Assembly (NCBI GenBank): GCA_011390785.1 | Contig: JAABRR010000009.1 | Location: 62,001 to 126,000 of the forward strand | Reading direction: 5' to 3' | Length of the DNA: 64,000 nucleotides | Source: Sphingobacteriia bacterium | GTDB taxonomy: Bacteria > Bacteroidota > Bacteroidia > Bacteroidales > UBA7960 | Shown: positions 9,553 to 17,650 of the stretch, piece by piece | How positions within the stretch are numbered: position 1 is the first letter of the stretch | Layout of the letters: every line of letters starts with the position of its first letter | Position numbers and translations under genes: made by a program | Notes under the pieces: generated by a model | Told to the model about the DNA's origin: nothing | The model's database searches: none | Seen by the model: only the letters and a program-made list of their open reading frames with translations

Positions 9553-11253
9553 ATGATGAAACGATTTATAATTCTTTTCTTTATTTCTCTGGGTTTTTTT
9601 CAATCATGCACAGATGATGTGCTTGATATAGAGAATAAAAATAACCTGACCATGGAAAACTGGTACCAAACGGCGGATGATTTCCAGGCAGCAATTAACT
9701 CGTGTTATGTCCATTTTATGTCAAGAGGCATGTTTGCCTTGAGATACAATAACTCGGTAAGCACATGGGAAGATCGCACCCTGTTTGAAACAACAGGTAA
9801 CGACAGGCTTTTGGAGATGACACCCTCAAGCGAACTGGTTACAGATATTTACCAATCGCTTTACCATGGTGTTTATCGTACAACCCAGGTACTAATAAAA
9901 CTGAATGAAAAAGGGGTGGCCGGTATTGAAAACATGACCCAGGATAATTACAACTACATTGCTGCACAGGCAAAAGCCTTAAGAGGTATGTCTTATTTCT
10001 ACCTTGTAGTGTTTTTTGATACACCCATACTTTACAATGAGACCACTTATTCCGATGAATACATGGCCGATCTGAGCAATGGTGATCGTGAAGAATTGTG
10101 GGCTCAGATTGAAAAAGACCTAAGCGAGGCGGCAGTGCATCTGAAATTACGCAGTGAGCTAACACCCGATGAATTTGGCCGGATTACCAAAGGGGGTGCA
10201 CTTGCTCAGTTGGGCAAATCATTGCTTTACAAGCATTATCATTTGTATGAGAGATTTGGTAATGGTAGCTCGGCAGAAGCTCAGGCCGATCTTCAACGAG
10301 CCCGGGATGCCTTTCAGCAGGTGATCAACTCCAATGAGTATATGCTCATACAACCCCAGGAACCCAAAACCGAACTGGATTATCTCTATGCACTTTTATC
10401 CAATACATCATTTGTTGATCTGGTCTCAGAGAATAACACCTATATGGCAGAAAACAACCGTGAGTCGGTATGGGAAGTTCAGTTTGATGATGCTATGGCA
10501 CAGGGAAACAATCAGTGGTTTAGCGGCTACTACAGCAGTGGAGCACTCAACTCACAATGGTATTCACCCCTTCCTTCCAGCTACAAAAACTGGGAAGTAC
10601 ACCCCGCCATGTACCACGCTTTCGAAACCGAAGGGGCACCCGAAGGCTTCGATGCTGATCCCCGCCGAAAGGGTTCAATATATTCCAACGGTGATCTGCT
10701 GGATTTTGATCCCGCATCGCAATATTACAAACCCTTCAATGGTGTAACTATGGTTAAAAGGGTTGCTTTGTTGCGCAACCTGCCAAACCGGATTGGTTTT
10801 GGCGTAGGAGTAAAGAAAAGCCACTTCCCGGTTTATTATGATGGAAACCAGGCTCCTTTTAACGACCCGGTAAACAAAAGGGTAATCAGGTATGCCGATG
10901 TGTTGCTCATGTATGCTGAGGTGATGTACCTGCTGGGTGATGATGGCACGGGATTAAATGCCCTCAACGAGGTGCGCCAGAGAGTTGATATGCCCGTGAT
11001 AAGTGCACTCACTACCGAAGCAATTATTCACGAAAGAGATATTGAGCTCTGCTTCGAAGGCCTCAGATGGCTCGACCTGGTTAGGTGGAGTTTTTCCTCA
11101 CAATGGAATATCAACTGGAATAATATTGATTGGGGTATTGATGCCACCAATTCAGTTAACCCGTTTGTGGTTGGCCGAAATGAATACCTCCCCTTCCCGG
11201 TTTCAGAAATTGATGTAAACGGAGGGGGGCTAAAGCAAAATTCTGGTTATTAA
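9553..11253 (+). CDS. SusD/RagB family nutrient-binding lipoprotein
   Basis: 566 residues with a lipoprotein signal (Cys19 in FFQSC). The helical TPR-like fold of SusD is seen in ADDFQAAINSCYVHF, AAQAKALRGMSYFYLV (residues 135-150) and the family end motif with ERDIELCFEGLRWLDLVRW near residue 494, then NEYLPFPVSEIDVNGG close to the C-terminus. It partners the SusC-like transporter just upstream and sits on the cell surface to capture the glycan. The glycan is not known; the SusC/SusD pair has no sequence feature that tells me the sugar. Confidence 0.95.
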   Translation: MMKRFIILFFISLGFFQSCTDDVLDIENKNNLTMENWYQTADDFQAAINSCYVHFMSRGMFALRYNNSVSTWEDRTLFETTGNDRLLEMTPSSELVTDIYQSLYHGVYRTTQVLIKLNEKGVAGIENMTQDNYNYIAAQAKALRGMSYFYLVVFFDTPILYNETTYSDEYMADLSNGDREELWAQIEKDLSEAAVHLKLRSELTPDEFGRITKGGALAQLGKSLLYKHYHLYERFGNGSSAEAQADLQRARDAFQQVINSNEYMLIQPQEPKTELDYLYALLSNTSFVDLVSENNTYMAENNRESVWEVQFDDAMAQGNNQWFSGYYSSGALNSQWYSPLPSSYKNWEVHPAMYHAFETEGAPEGFDADPRRKGSIYSNGDLLDFDPASQYYKPFNGVTMVKRVALLRNLPNRIGFGVGVKKSHFPVYYDGNQAPFNDPVNKRVIRYADVLLMYAEVMYLLGDDGTGLNALNEVRQRVDMPVISALTTEAIIHERDIELCFEGLRWLDLVRWSFSSQWNINWNNIDWGIDATNSVNPFVVGRNEYLPFPVSEIDVNGGGLKQNSGY

Positions 11254-11262
11254 TGTTTTCGC

Positions 11263-11300
11263 ATGCAGGGTTTTGCAATTGCAGGGCCCTGCTTTATTAT
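11263..11300 (+). terminator. Probable hairpin terminator after susD
   Basis: GCAGGG at 11265-11270 can pair with CCCTGC at 11287-11292, just before a TTTATTATT run. An alternative 12-bp palindrome (GCAGGGCCCTGC) overlaps it. Either form would end or attenuate transcription between susD and the CBM9-like gene. Confidence 0.4.
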
Positions 11301-11424
11301 TCTAATGTTTTAAGCACACAAAAACTGTAATTCATAAAGCAAAATACGATAACCCTAAAGTTGAATAGCAAATATTCAATGAGTTTTATTAATCTTTATT
11401 TATCAATCTTTAAAAGTTACAATT

Positions 11425-12546
11425 ATGAAGAAAAGAATCTTTACTTTTTTAATGTTTGGCCTTTTGGCTGCTAATTTAATGGCGCAACCTTTTACTTGCG
11501 TTAACTGGGTAAACATGGCTGATGAGCCTGATTATGCTGCTACCCCTTTTGACAAACCCACCTATTCTGCTTTACCAACCCCTGCAGATTGGACTTTCAA
11601 TGCTGAAACACTTGATTTTGATGCCGCATGGGCTGCTGCCGGTGATGAAGCGTTTATTTCCAAGGCAACCAACGTAGTTGGTGGCGACCCTTATGATTTA
11701 GGTGATGGAGATACCTACGGTGCAAGCTGGAAAGCCATGTACGATGAAACCAACCTTTACGTTTTGATCAAGTGGATCGGCGTTGATTTAGGTACCGATG
11801 GATTTACCAATTTAGAGATCATGTTCCAACCCACGGCAATTGATCGTTACGAACCTGATTTTACTGCTGCTGCCGGTGATGTTGTGCTTCAAAACCATTC
11901 CTATGCCCGTTATCTGGAACTTGGTGGCGGCAAGGCTGTATTTAAGGATGCACTCGTTACCGAAGTTGCAGCATCAAAGGGGCTGACAGCTCAATGGAGT
12001 GCCAATGAACATGCTCTCACCGAACTGGCTCTGGCTACCCACTATTGGGTTAAAGATGGCAATATGATTAAAGCCGTTATGGTACTCCCATTAAACGCCC
12101 TTTCCATTCCAGATGCTCCATTTGAAGATCTTTCAGTTAGAACTCCATTGGAAATTGTTCCCAATGAAACAAAAATTGCCTGGGATATGAAATCCAATCA
12201 AAGAATTAACGAAGGTACAAACGACGATAAGATTGAATATTGCTGGTCTTCAAATGCCAACAATGTTTACGCCGTTAATTATTATGCCGGTTACCTTTTG
12301 TTTGCTCAGGATAACACATCTGTAACCGATATTTCAAAAGAAGAAGTGTTGGTCTATTATGCAAACAACAATCTTACTATCAGCGGAATTGAACCAACTG
12401 ATGTAAAGATTTACAATCTGGCCGGTATGCTGGTTGGCTCATATAAAAATGTGACATCCGGTATCAACCTTGGTGATCTGAACAATGGTATTTACATTGT
12501 ACAGTTGAACAACAGTAACAAAGCTCACAAAATTGTTAAGTTCTGA
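11425..12546 (+). CDS. Secreted CBM9-like domain protein with T9SS type A sorting signal
   Basis: 373 residues. A signal peptide (residues 1-20, ending LMAQP) is followed by a single beta-sandwich domain of the CBM9 / DOMON-like type: WAAAGDEAF, then SWKAMYDETNLYVLIKWIG around residues 107-125, typical of the family. The last 75 residues are a T9SS type A C-terminal domain (VKIYNLAGMLVGS, then LNNGIYIVQLNN and KIVKF at the end), so the protein is exported by type IX secretion and probably anchored on the surface. With SusC and SusD upstream it is likely a surface glycan-binding protein of this locus, a SusE-like role; no catalytic residues are evident. Confidence 0.85.
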   Translation: MKKRIFTFLMFGLLAANLMAQPFTCVNWVNMADEPDYAATPFDKPTYSALPTPADWTFNAETLDFDAAWAAAGDEAFISKATNVVGGDPYDLGDGDTYGASWKAMYDETNLYVLIKWIGVDLGTDGFTNLEIMFQPTAIDRYEPDFTAAAGDVVLQNHSYARYLELGGGKAVFKDALVTEVAASKGLTAQWSANEHALTELALATHYWVKDGNMIKAVMVLPLNALSIPDAPFEDLSVRTPLEIVPNETKIAWDMKSNQRINEGTNDDKIEYCWSSNANNVYAVNYYAGYLLFAQDNTSVTDISKEEVLVYYANNNLTISGIEPTDVKIYNLAGMLVGSYKNVTSGINLGDLNNGIYIVQLNNSNKAHKIVKF

Positions 12547-12978
12547 CCAGGGTTTGGGAGTATTGACAATACTCCTCTTTACTTTAGGCATTTTTAATGC
12601 ACATTTTCATAGAATGTAATGTTTGGGAGGCTGTTGCGAAACATCCTCCCTTTTTTATCGTCTTTCTGGTATTTCTTCCAGAAGGATTAGCGTAGGTTAA
12701 AATTTCTCATTTCCTTCTTTTTTTTATCCCAAAGCTACATTTATTCAGAAAAGAACAGACTACGAGGCACTTTGAGATATTTTTACAATGCCCTGTAATT
12801 CTGCCGGTTGTATTTTCTTCGCAAAACATCATCCGGTAATACGTTTTGCTGGCCCGGAGGTTATTGCAATATTTGGAGTAGTCTCAAATGCCATATTTGT
12901 GCTATTTTTTGTAATATTTCAAAACCAATTCCCGAATTAAAATTGGAATGTTTATCTTCGTAAGCGATCACTTAAAGT
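12547..12978. other. Intergenic region between locus 1 and the regulator gene
   Basis: Besides the two terminators this stretch is AT-rich and shows no coding frame. TATCTTCG at 12953-12960 is a one-mismatch fit to the TAnnTTTG -7 box, but it is only 18 bases from the regulator ATG. Confidence 0.5.
12556..12657 (+). terminator. Two consecutive terminator hairpins
   Basis: The first is an 8-bp stem (GGAGTATT / AATACTCC, 12557-12575) followed by TCTTTACTTT. The second pairs GGGAGG (12625-12630) with CCTCCC (12645-12650) and is followed by six T. Together they insulate locus 1 from the regulator gene downstream. Confidence 0.65.
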
Positions 12979-15900
12979 ATGTTCCGATTTGCCATCTCTT
13001 TTGTGTTGTCTTTTTTTGCCTCCTTTGTTGGGGGGCAGGAGGATATTCGGTTTAGTCATCTTACCACAAAGGATGGGATGAGCCAAAACTCTGTGCTTTG
13101 CATTCACCAGGATGATTACGGGTTTATGTGGTTCGGAACAAGGGATGGCCTCAATTTGTATGATGGTGTTGGCTTTAAAACGTTTTATCACAGCTATACC
13201 AATGAAAGCTCCCTAAGTAATAGCTATATCAACCATATTGCCGAAGATGCAAATGGCGATCTATGGATCAGTACAACCAACGGATTGAATCGTTATAAGC
13301 GTGATGCCGAAAGGTTTGAACGATATTATATTCCTGGAATTGACGGAGAAAGCCCTATGTTTTTTTCTTTTCAGGACTCTTACGGAACACTATGGATTGG
13401 TGCCAGTGACGGGCTTTTTATATTCGACTGGGAAACAGAAACCCTGAAACCTTATGAGTTTAAAAATATATCGGGTTCATTTCCCGACAGACAAGTCTCC
13501 TACATTTTACAGGACCATAAGGGATCAATAATATTTGGGACATACTCCAATGGAATTTTTATTTATGATCCGGTAAACTCTGCAATTAAGAATCTGAATA
13601 CCCATTCCGAACCCTCTCTAAGCAGCAACAATGTTCAATCAATCGTTGAAGACAATGACCATAATATATGGATAGCATCCGATGGCGGAGGTGTAAATAT
13701 CTGGAACAGATCTGCCAATGAAATCACTAAAATGAATTTGGAATCCCATCCTGAACTTAGCAGCAATGTAGTTCGCACATTGTTGAGTGATGGAGATCAG
13801 AATATCTGGATTGGTTCTTTCAACGGACTATCTGTTTTTAACCGGGAAACCCAAAAACTGAGTATTGTTGAAAGCAATGAGCACAACCCCTACAGTTTAA
13901 ATAACAATGCTATACGATCTCTTTTTCAGGATAATAAAGGTACTGTGTGGGTAGGCACTTATTTTGGCGGGGTGAATATATATGATCATGTAAATCAAAG
14001 GTTTAAGCATCACAATTATACCCCCGAGCTGGAAGTGCCACTCGACTATAATGCCATAAGCGCTATTGTGGAAGCCCCAAATCTTAGCCTATGGATCGGA
14101 ACGGATCGCGGCGGACTAAACCATTACAACTACACCACCCGAAGATACAGTTATTATTTACCTGATGACGAGATCAGTGATGCCGAACCCATGTTTACCA
14201 TCAAATCGTTGTTGCAACAGGATGAAAATACTTTATGGGTGGGCACACACCGCCGGGGATTGTACCGGTTTGACATCCCAAACAGAAGGTTCAGAAGAAT
14301 ACCCTTACCTGTTTCAGAAGAATCAACCACGTCGTCGCTTACCAATTCCGTAATCAACTCCATGCATTGGGATTCTAAGGGCCACATCTGGTTGTGTACA
14401 AGAAGCTATGGTGGTTTGTATAAGTTTGATCCGGTAAGTGAGATGATAGTCCCCTTCGTAATGCAGGAAAAGATACATAAACTGCTGGGCAGCACGCACG
14501 TGAGATCGGTATTTCAGGATAATTTCGGTAATGTGTGGATTGCAACCCGTGGCAAAGGGATCATTATTTTTAATGAAGAGAATAGATTTTTAGACCATTT
14601 CTATCATGATCCTTTACAACCAGGCAGTTTACGGTCTAATCATATCTATCAGATTGAACAGGACAACAACGGGGAAATATGGGTGGCTACCGATGGCGCA
14701 GGAATAGCACGATTCGACAGGCTGTCAGGAAGTTTTGATTTTTCCGTATCAGATGAAGGGTTACTCAATAACAAGGTGCTGGGGATCCTGGTTGATGATT
14801 ATGACAATCTGTGGTTCAGCACCATTAAGGGTATTTCAAGGTATCAAAAAGGGGACTCGCTGTTTAAAAACTATGACTTTGCAGCCGGCTTGCCCATTTC
14901 AGAGCTTGCTGAAGGAGCATTTCATAAAGGTAGATACTCAGGCAAACTCTACTTCGGCGGAGTGGATGGATTTATTGAGATCAGCCCCCAATCCTTTATT
15001 GACAACGACCATATTCCTCCGGTAATCATCAGTGGCTTCAAACTGTTTTCTGAAGAAATAAAACCCAGTGATGGCAGCGGTATAATGCAGAAGTCAATTC
15101 TTCACACCAATGAAATCAGGTTGAAGTATAATCAATCCATTTTTACCATTGATTTTGTTGCGCTCAATTTTACCCACCCCGCCAGCAACCAGTATGCCTA
15201 CATGCTCGAAGGGCTTGAGAACTCATGGAACTATGTTGGTTCTCAGAACTTTGCCACCTACACCCTGTTGAATTCGGGTAAATACACATTTAAGGTAAAA
15301 GCGGCCAATAATGATGGATTATGGAATGATGAGCCTGCAACCCTCGATATTATTATTTTGCCTCCACCCTGGCAAACATGGTGGGCCTATCTTATTTATT
15401 GTTTGCTTATTGCTGTGATTTTGTACTTTATTCGGTTTTTCATCCTGAAAAATGAGCAATATAAAAACAGTACCATCATTAATGAAATGCAAAAGGCCAA
15501 ATTGCAGGAGATCAACGAAGCAAAAATTGATTTCTTTACACAGGTTTCCTATGAGCTCCGAACGCCTCTTACCCTTATTATTGCCCCCATAAAAGAGCTC
15601 GTAAAAACCCGCGGAATGAAACATGAAGTTCGTGAAAAGATCAGCCTTATCAGAGACAATGCTCAGCTACTCAATCAACTGGTAGATCAAATCCTGGATT
15701 TCAGGAAGCTGGAGACCGGGAAGGAGAAGCTAAGAGTATCTCACGAAGATTGGGTTTCCCATATCAGAAACATTACTTCCCATTTTACAAGCTATTCTAC
15801 TTACAGAAACATCAGTTTCAGTTTCAGATCAGCCAAACGAAATATTTTTGGAATGATTGATACAGCGCTGGTAGGTAAAGTTCTTTTCAATCTTATTTCC

Positions 15901-17139
15901 CACGCTTTTAAAAACACACCTGACAAGGGAAAAATTAAACTAACGGTAGCAGAAGCAAACCTGAACGAGGCTCCGGAGCGACTAACCGATAAGTACCAGA
16001 ATTACAAACAAACAGGAAATGCTTTTCCGGCAGGCCAGGATATAATCATCATTACCATTGAAGACAACGGCATCGGCTATACCAGGGAGGAGATGGAGAG
16101 TATATTCGCCAAGTTTTATGATATGCAGGGGGCCAATTCTGCCCGCACGGGTATTGGGCTTTACATCGTAAATAATATTGTACATCTGCACAGGGGATTT
16201 ATTGAAGTAAGCAGTGAAAAGCACAAAGGAACAGTTTTTAGCCTTGTTTTTCCACTTGCAAAGGGCAGCTATTCTCAGAGTGAGATAATTGACAAGCCAT
16301 CAACCGAACTTTCAGACATCTACAAACCACTGATGCCCACAACCCTGGAAATTACAAGCCAGCAAACAACCTTAGACGAAAATGCCCCTAAGCTATTGGT
16401 GATTGAAGACCAGCCGGAGCTTTCAAATTACATGAATTCGATTTTGCGAAACGAGTATCATATTCGTTCCGCCACCGCCGTGAACGATGCATTTTCTATC
16501 ATGCGCACTGCATTGCCTGATATAATTCTATGCGATATTAACCAGAAACCTTCTGATGTAATTAAGCTTTGCTTAAGGCTGAAAAGGATAAAAGTACTGG
16601 AGTCGGTACCCATTGTAATAATTTCTGCAAATCAATCGGAAGAGTTCAGGATACAAAGCTATGAAGCCGGCGCCAATGCATTTATTCTAAAGCCTTTTAC
16701 CCCTGATCTGTTAAAGGTTAGAATTAAAAGCCTGCTTACAGATAAGAAGAATGAAAAGATTCAGGGCGAAATTGATCTGGCTTCAAAATTTATTTCAGGT
16801 GCCGATGAGAAACTATTGCGAAACATCGATTCTATTATCAGAAAAAGTTTATCTGATCCCCGTTTAAGTGTTGAAACCCTCAGCAAAATGATCGGACTAA
16901 GCCGCGCCCAGTTTTACAGAAAAATAAAGGAACTCACAGGGCTTACCGTGGTGGAATACATCAGATCAAAAAGATTGGATGAAGCAGCATTTTTGCTTAG
17001 GCAGGATAAACTCAGCATAAAGGAAGTTGTTGGACTTACCGGTTTTGGCGATATGGATTATTTCAGAACCCATTTTAAGAAAAAATTTGGAACCACTCCA
17101 TCCAATTATATGGAACAGGAAAGAAATAAGAAGCAATAA
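12979..17139 (+). CDS. Hybrid two-component system regulator (HTCS) with altered kinase residues
   Basis: 1386 residues. Order: signal peptide (1-20), some 14 propeller repeats of the Reg_prop type (repeated WIGT/WVGT and GLNxYD/GGVNIYD motifs), a Y_Y_Y domain (YMLEGLENSWNYVG, about 735-790), one membrane helix (801-825), HisKA, HATPase_c, receiver (1140-1252) and an AraC-type DNA-binding end (1290-1386). HTCS proteins sense an oligosaccharide in the periplasm and switch on the adjacent PUL. Here the HisKA motif reads FFTQVSYELRTP, with Tyr858 where the phospho-accepting His belongs, and the ATPase N-box reads NLISHAFK, with His975 for the usual second Asn. G1 (DNGIGY), G2 (GIGLYIV) and the receiver residues Glu1143, Asp1144, Asp1186 and Lys1238 are present. 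It likely controls the uronic-acid genes downstream. Confidence 0.93.
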   Translation: MFRFAISFVLSFFASFVGGQEDIRFSHLTTKDGMSQNSVLCIHQDDYGFMWFGTRDGLNLYDGVGFKTFYHSYTNESSLSNSYINHIAEDANGDLWISTTNGLNRYKRDAERFERYYIPGIDGESPMFFSFQDSYGTLWIGASDGLFIFDWETETLKPYEFKNISGSFPDRQVSYILQDHKGSIIFGTYSNGIFIYDPVNSAIKNLNTHSEPSLSSNNVQSIVEDNDHNIWIASDGGGVNIWNRSANEITKMNLESHPELSSNVVRTLLSDGDQNIWIGSFNGLSVFNRETQKLSIVESNEHNPYSLNNNAIRSLFQDNKGTVWVGTYFGGVNIYDHVNQRFKHHNYTPELEVPLDYNAISAIVEAPNLSLWIGTDRGGLNHYNYTTRRYSYYLPDDEISDAEPMFTIKSLLQQDENTLWVGTHRRGLYRFDIPNRRFRRIPLPVSEESTTSSLTNSVINSMHWDSKGHIWLCTRSYGGLYKFDPVSEMIVPFVMQEKIHKLLGSTHVRSVFQDNFGNVWIATRGKGIIIFNEENRFLDHFYHDPLQPGSLRSNHIYQIEQDNNGEIWVATDGAGIARFDRLSGSFDFSVSDEGLLNNKVLGILVDDYDNLWFSTIKGISRYQKGDSLFKNYDFAAGLPISELAEGAFHKGRYSGKLYFGGVDGFIEISPQSFIDNDHIPPVIISGFKLFSEEIKPSDGSGIMQKSILHTNEIRLKYNQSIFTIDFVALNFTHPASNQYAYMLEGLENSWNYVGSQNFATYTLLNSGKYTFKVKAANNDGLWNDEPATLDIIILPPPWQTWWAYLIYCLLIAVILYFIRFFILKNEQYKNSTIINEMQKAKLQEINEAKIDFFTQVSYELRTPLTLIIAPIKELVKTRGMKHEVREKISLIRDNAQLLNQLVDQILDFRKLETGKEKLRVSHEDWVSHIRNITSHFTSYSTYRNISFSFRSAKRNIFGMIDTALVGKVLFNLISHAFKNTPDKGKIKLTVAEANLNEAPERLTDKYQNYKQTGNAFPAGQDIIIITIEDNGIGYTREEMESIFAKFYDMQGANSARTGIGLYIVNNIVHLHRGFIEVSSEKHKGTVFSLVFPLAKGSYSQSEIIDKPSTELSDIYKPLMPTTLEITSQQTTLDENAPKLLVIEDQPELSNYMNSILRNEYHIRSATAVNDAFSIMRTALPDIILCDINQKPSDVIKLCLRLKRIKVLESVPIVIISANQSEEFRIQSYEAGANAFILKPFTPDLLKVRIKSLLTDKKNEKIQGEIDLASKFISGADEKLLRNIDSIIRKSLSDPRLSVETLSKMIGLSRAQFYRKIKELTGLTVVEYIRSKRLDEAAFLLRQDKLSIKEVVGLTGFGDMDYFRTHFKKKFGTTPSNYMEQERNKKQ

Positions 17140-17650
17140 TTTGCGGTTTTTCTGACTCCATTCTTGCCTGTTTCCCCAACAAAGATGAATTTAACATACC
17201 CTGTTTTTTTAATCTTAAGCATCATCGTTTTGGGGAAAGTAGTACATATTTCTAAAAGTATTTATGAGTTTGTTTAACAGTAAGTTATAATTGATGGTTG
17301 AAAATTGACTGCATCAATTATCACCCACAATCATGCAACATTTGTGGGGTATGTCTCTGTTATTTTTACACCTTTTTAGTAAACCACCCTGTGTTTTTGA
17401 AACAACTTCGTAATGATTGTTTCTGGGCTTAGCAGTAGTTTAGCGTAATGAAATATTTACTACATGAGTGGATTGTTAAATTCAGACATATTAATAAGCA
17501 AAATAAATATTTTATTATAGAAATGGTCCTTTCATTGCTCTTAATTGGAATGTTGATAGTGTTTATTAATATCTTAAAAATAATCTGAAGTCTTCATCTT
17601 TTTAATAGAACGAATTAATCAATCTCAACCCAAAAATAATATTATCCGAA
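17140..17650. other. Long intergenic region between HTCS and TonB receptor genes
   Basis: About 510 AT-rich bases. HTCS regulators usually bind upstream of their target genes, so the operator for the following locus is expected here, but I see no clear direct repeat. The one coding candidate is the 46-codon frame at 17448-17588, listed separately. Confidence 0.4.
17448..17588 (+). CDS. Possible small membrane protein (46 aa)
   Basis: An ATG-started frame encodes 46 residues with a basic N-terminus (KYLLHEWIVKFRHINKQNK) and one strongly hydrophobic helix (FIIEMVLSLLLIGMLIVFI), ending in ILKII and TGA. The charge pattern predicts a single-pass protein with its N-terminus in the cytoplasm. It ends 62 bases before the TonB receptor gene. 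There is no recognisable homologue or Shine-Dalgarno sequence, the region is AT-rich, and hydrophobic frames arise by chance in such DNA, so this is tentative. Confidence 0.25.
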   Translation: MKYLLHEWIVKFRHINKQNKYFIIEMVLSLLLIGMLIVFINILKII

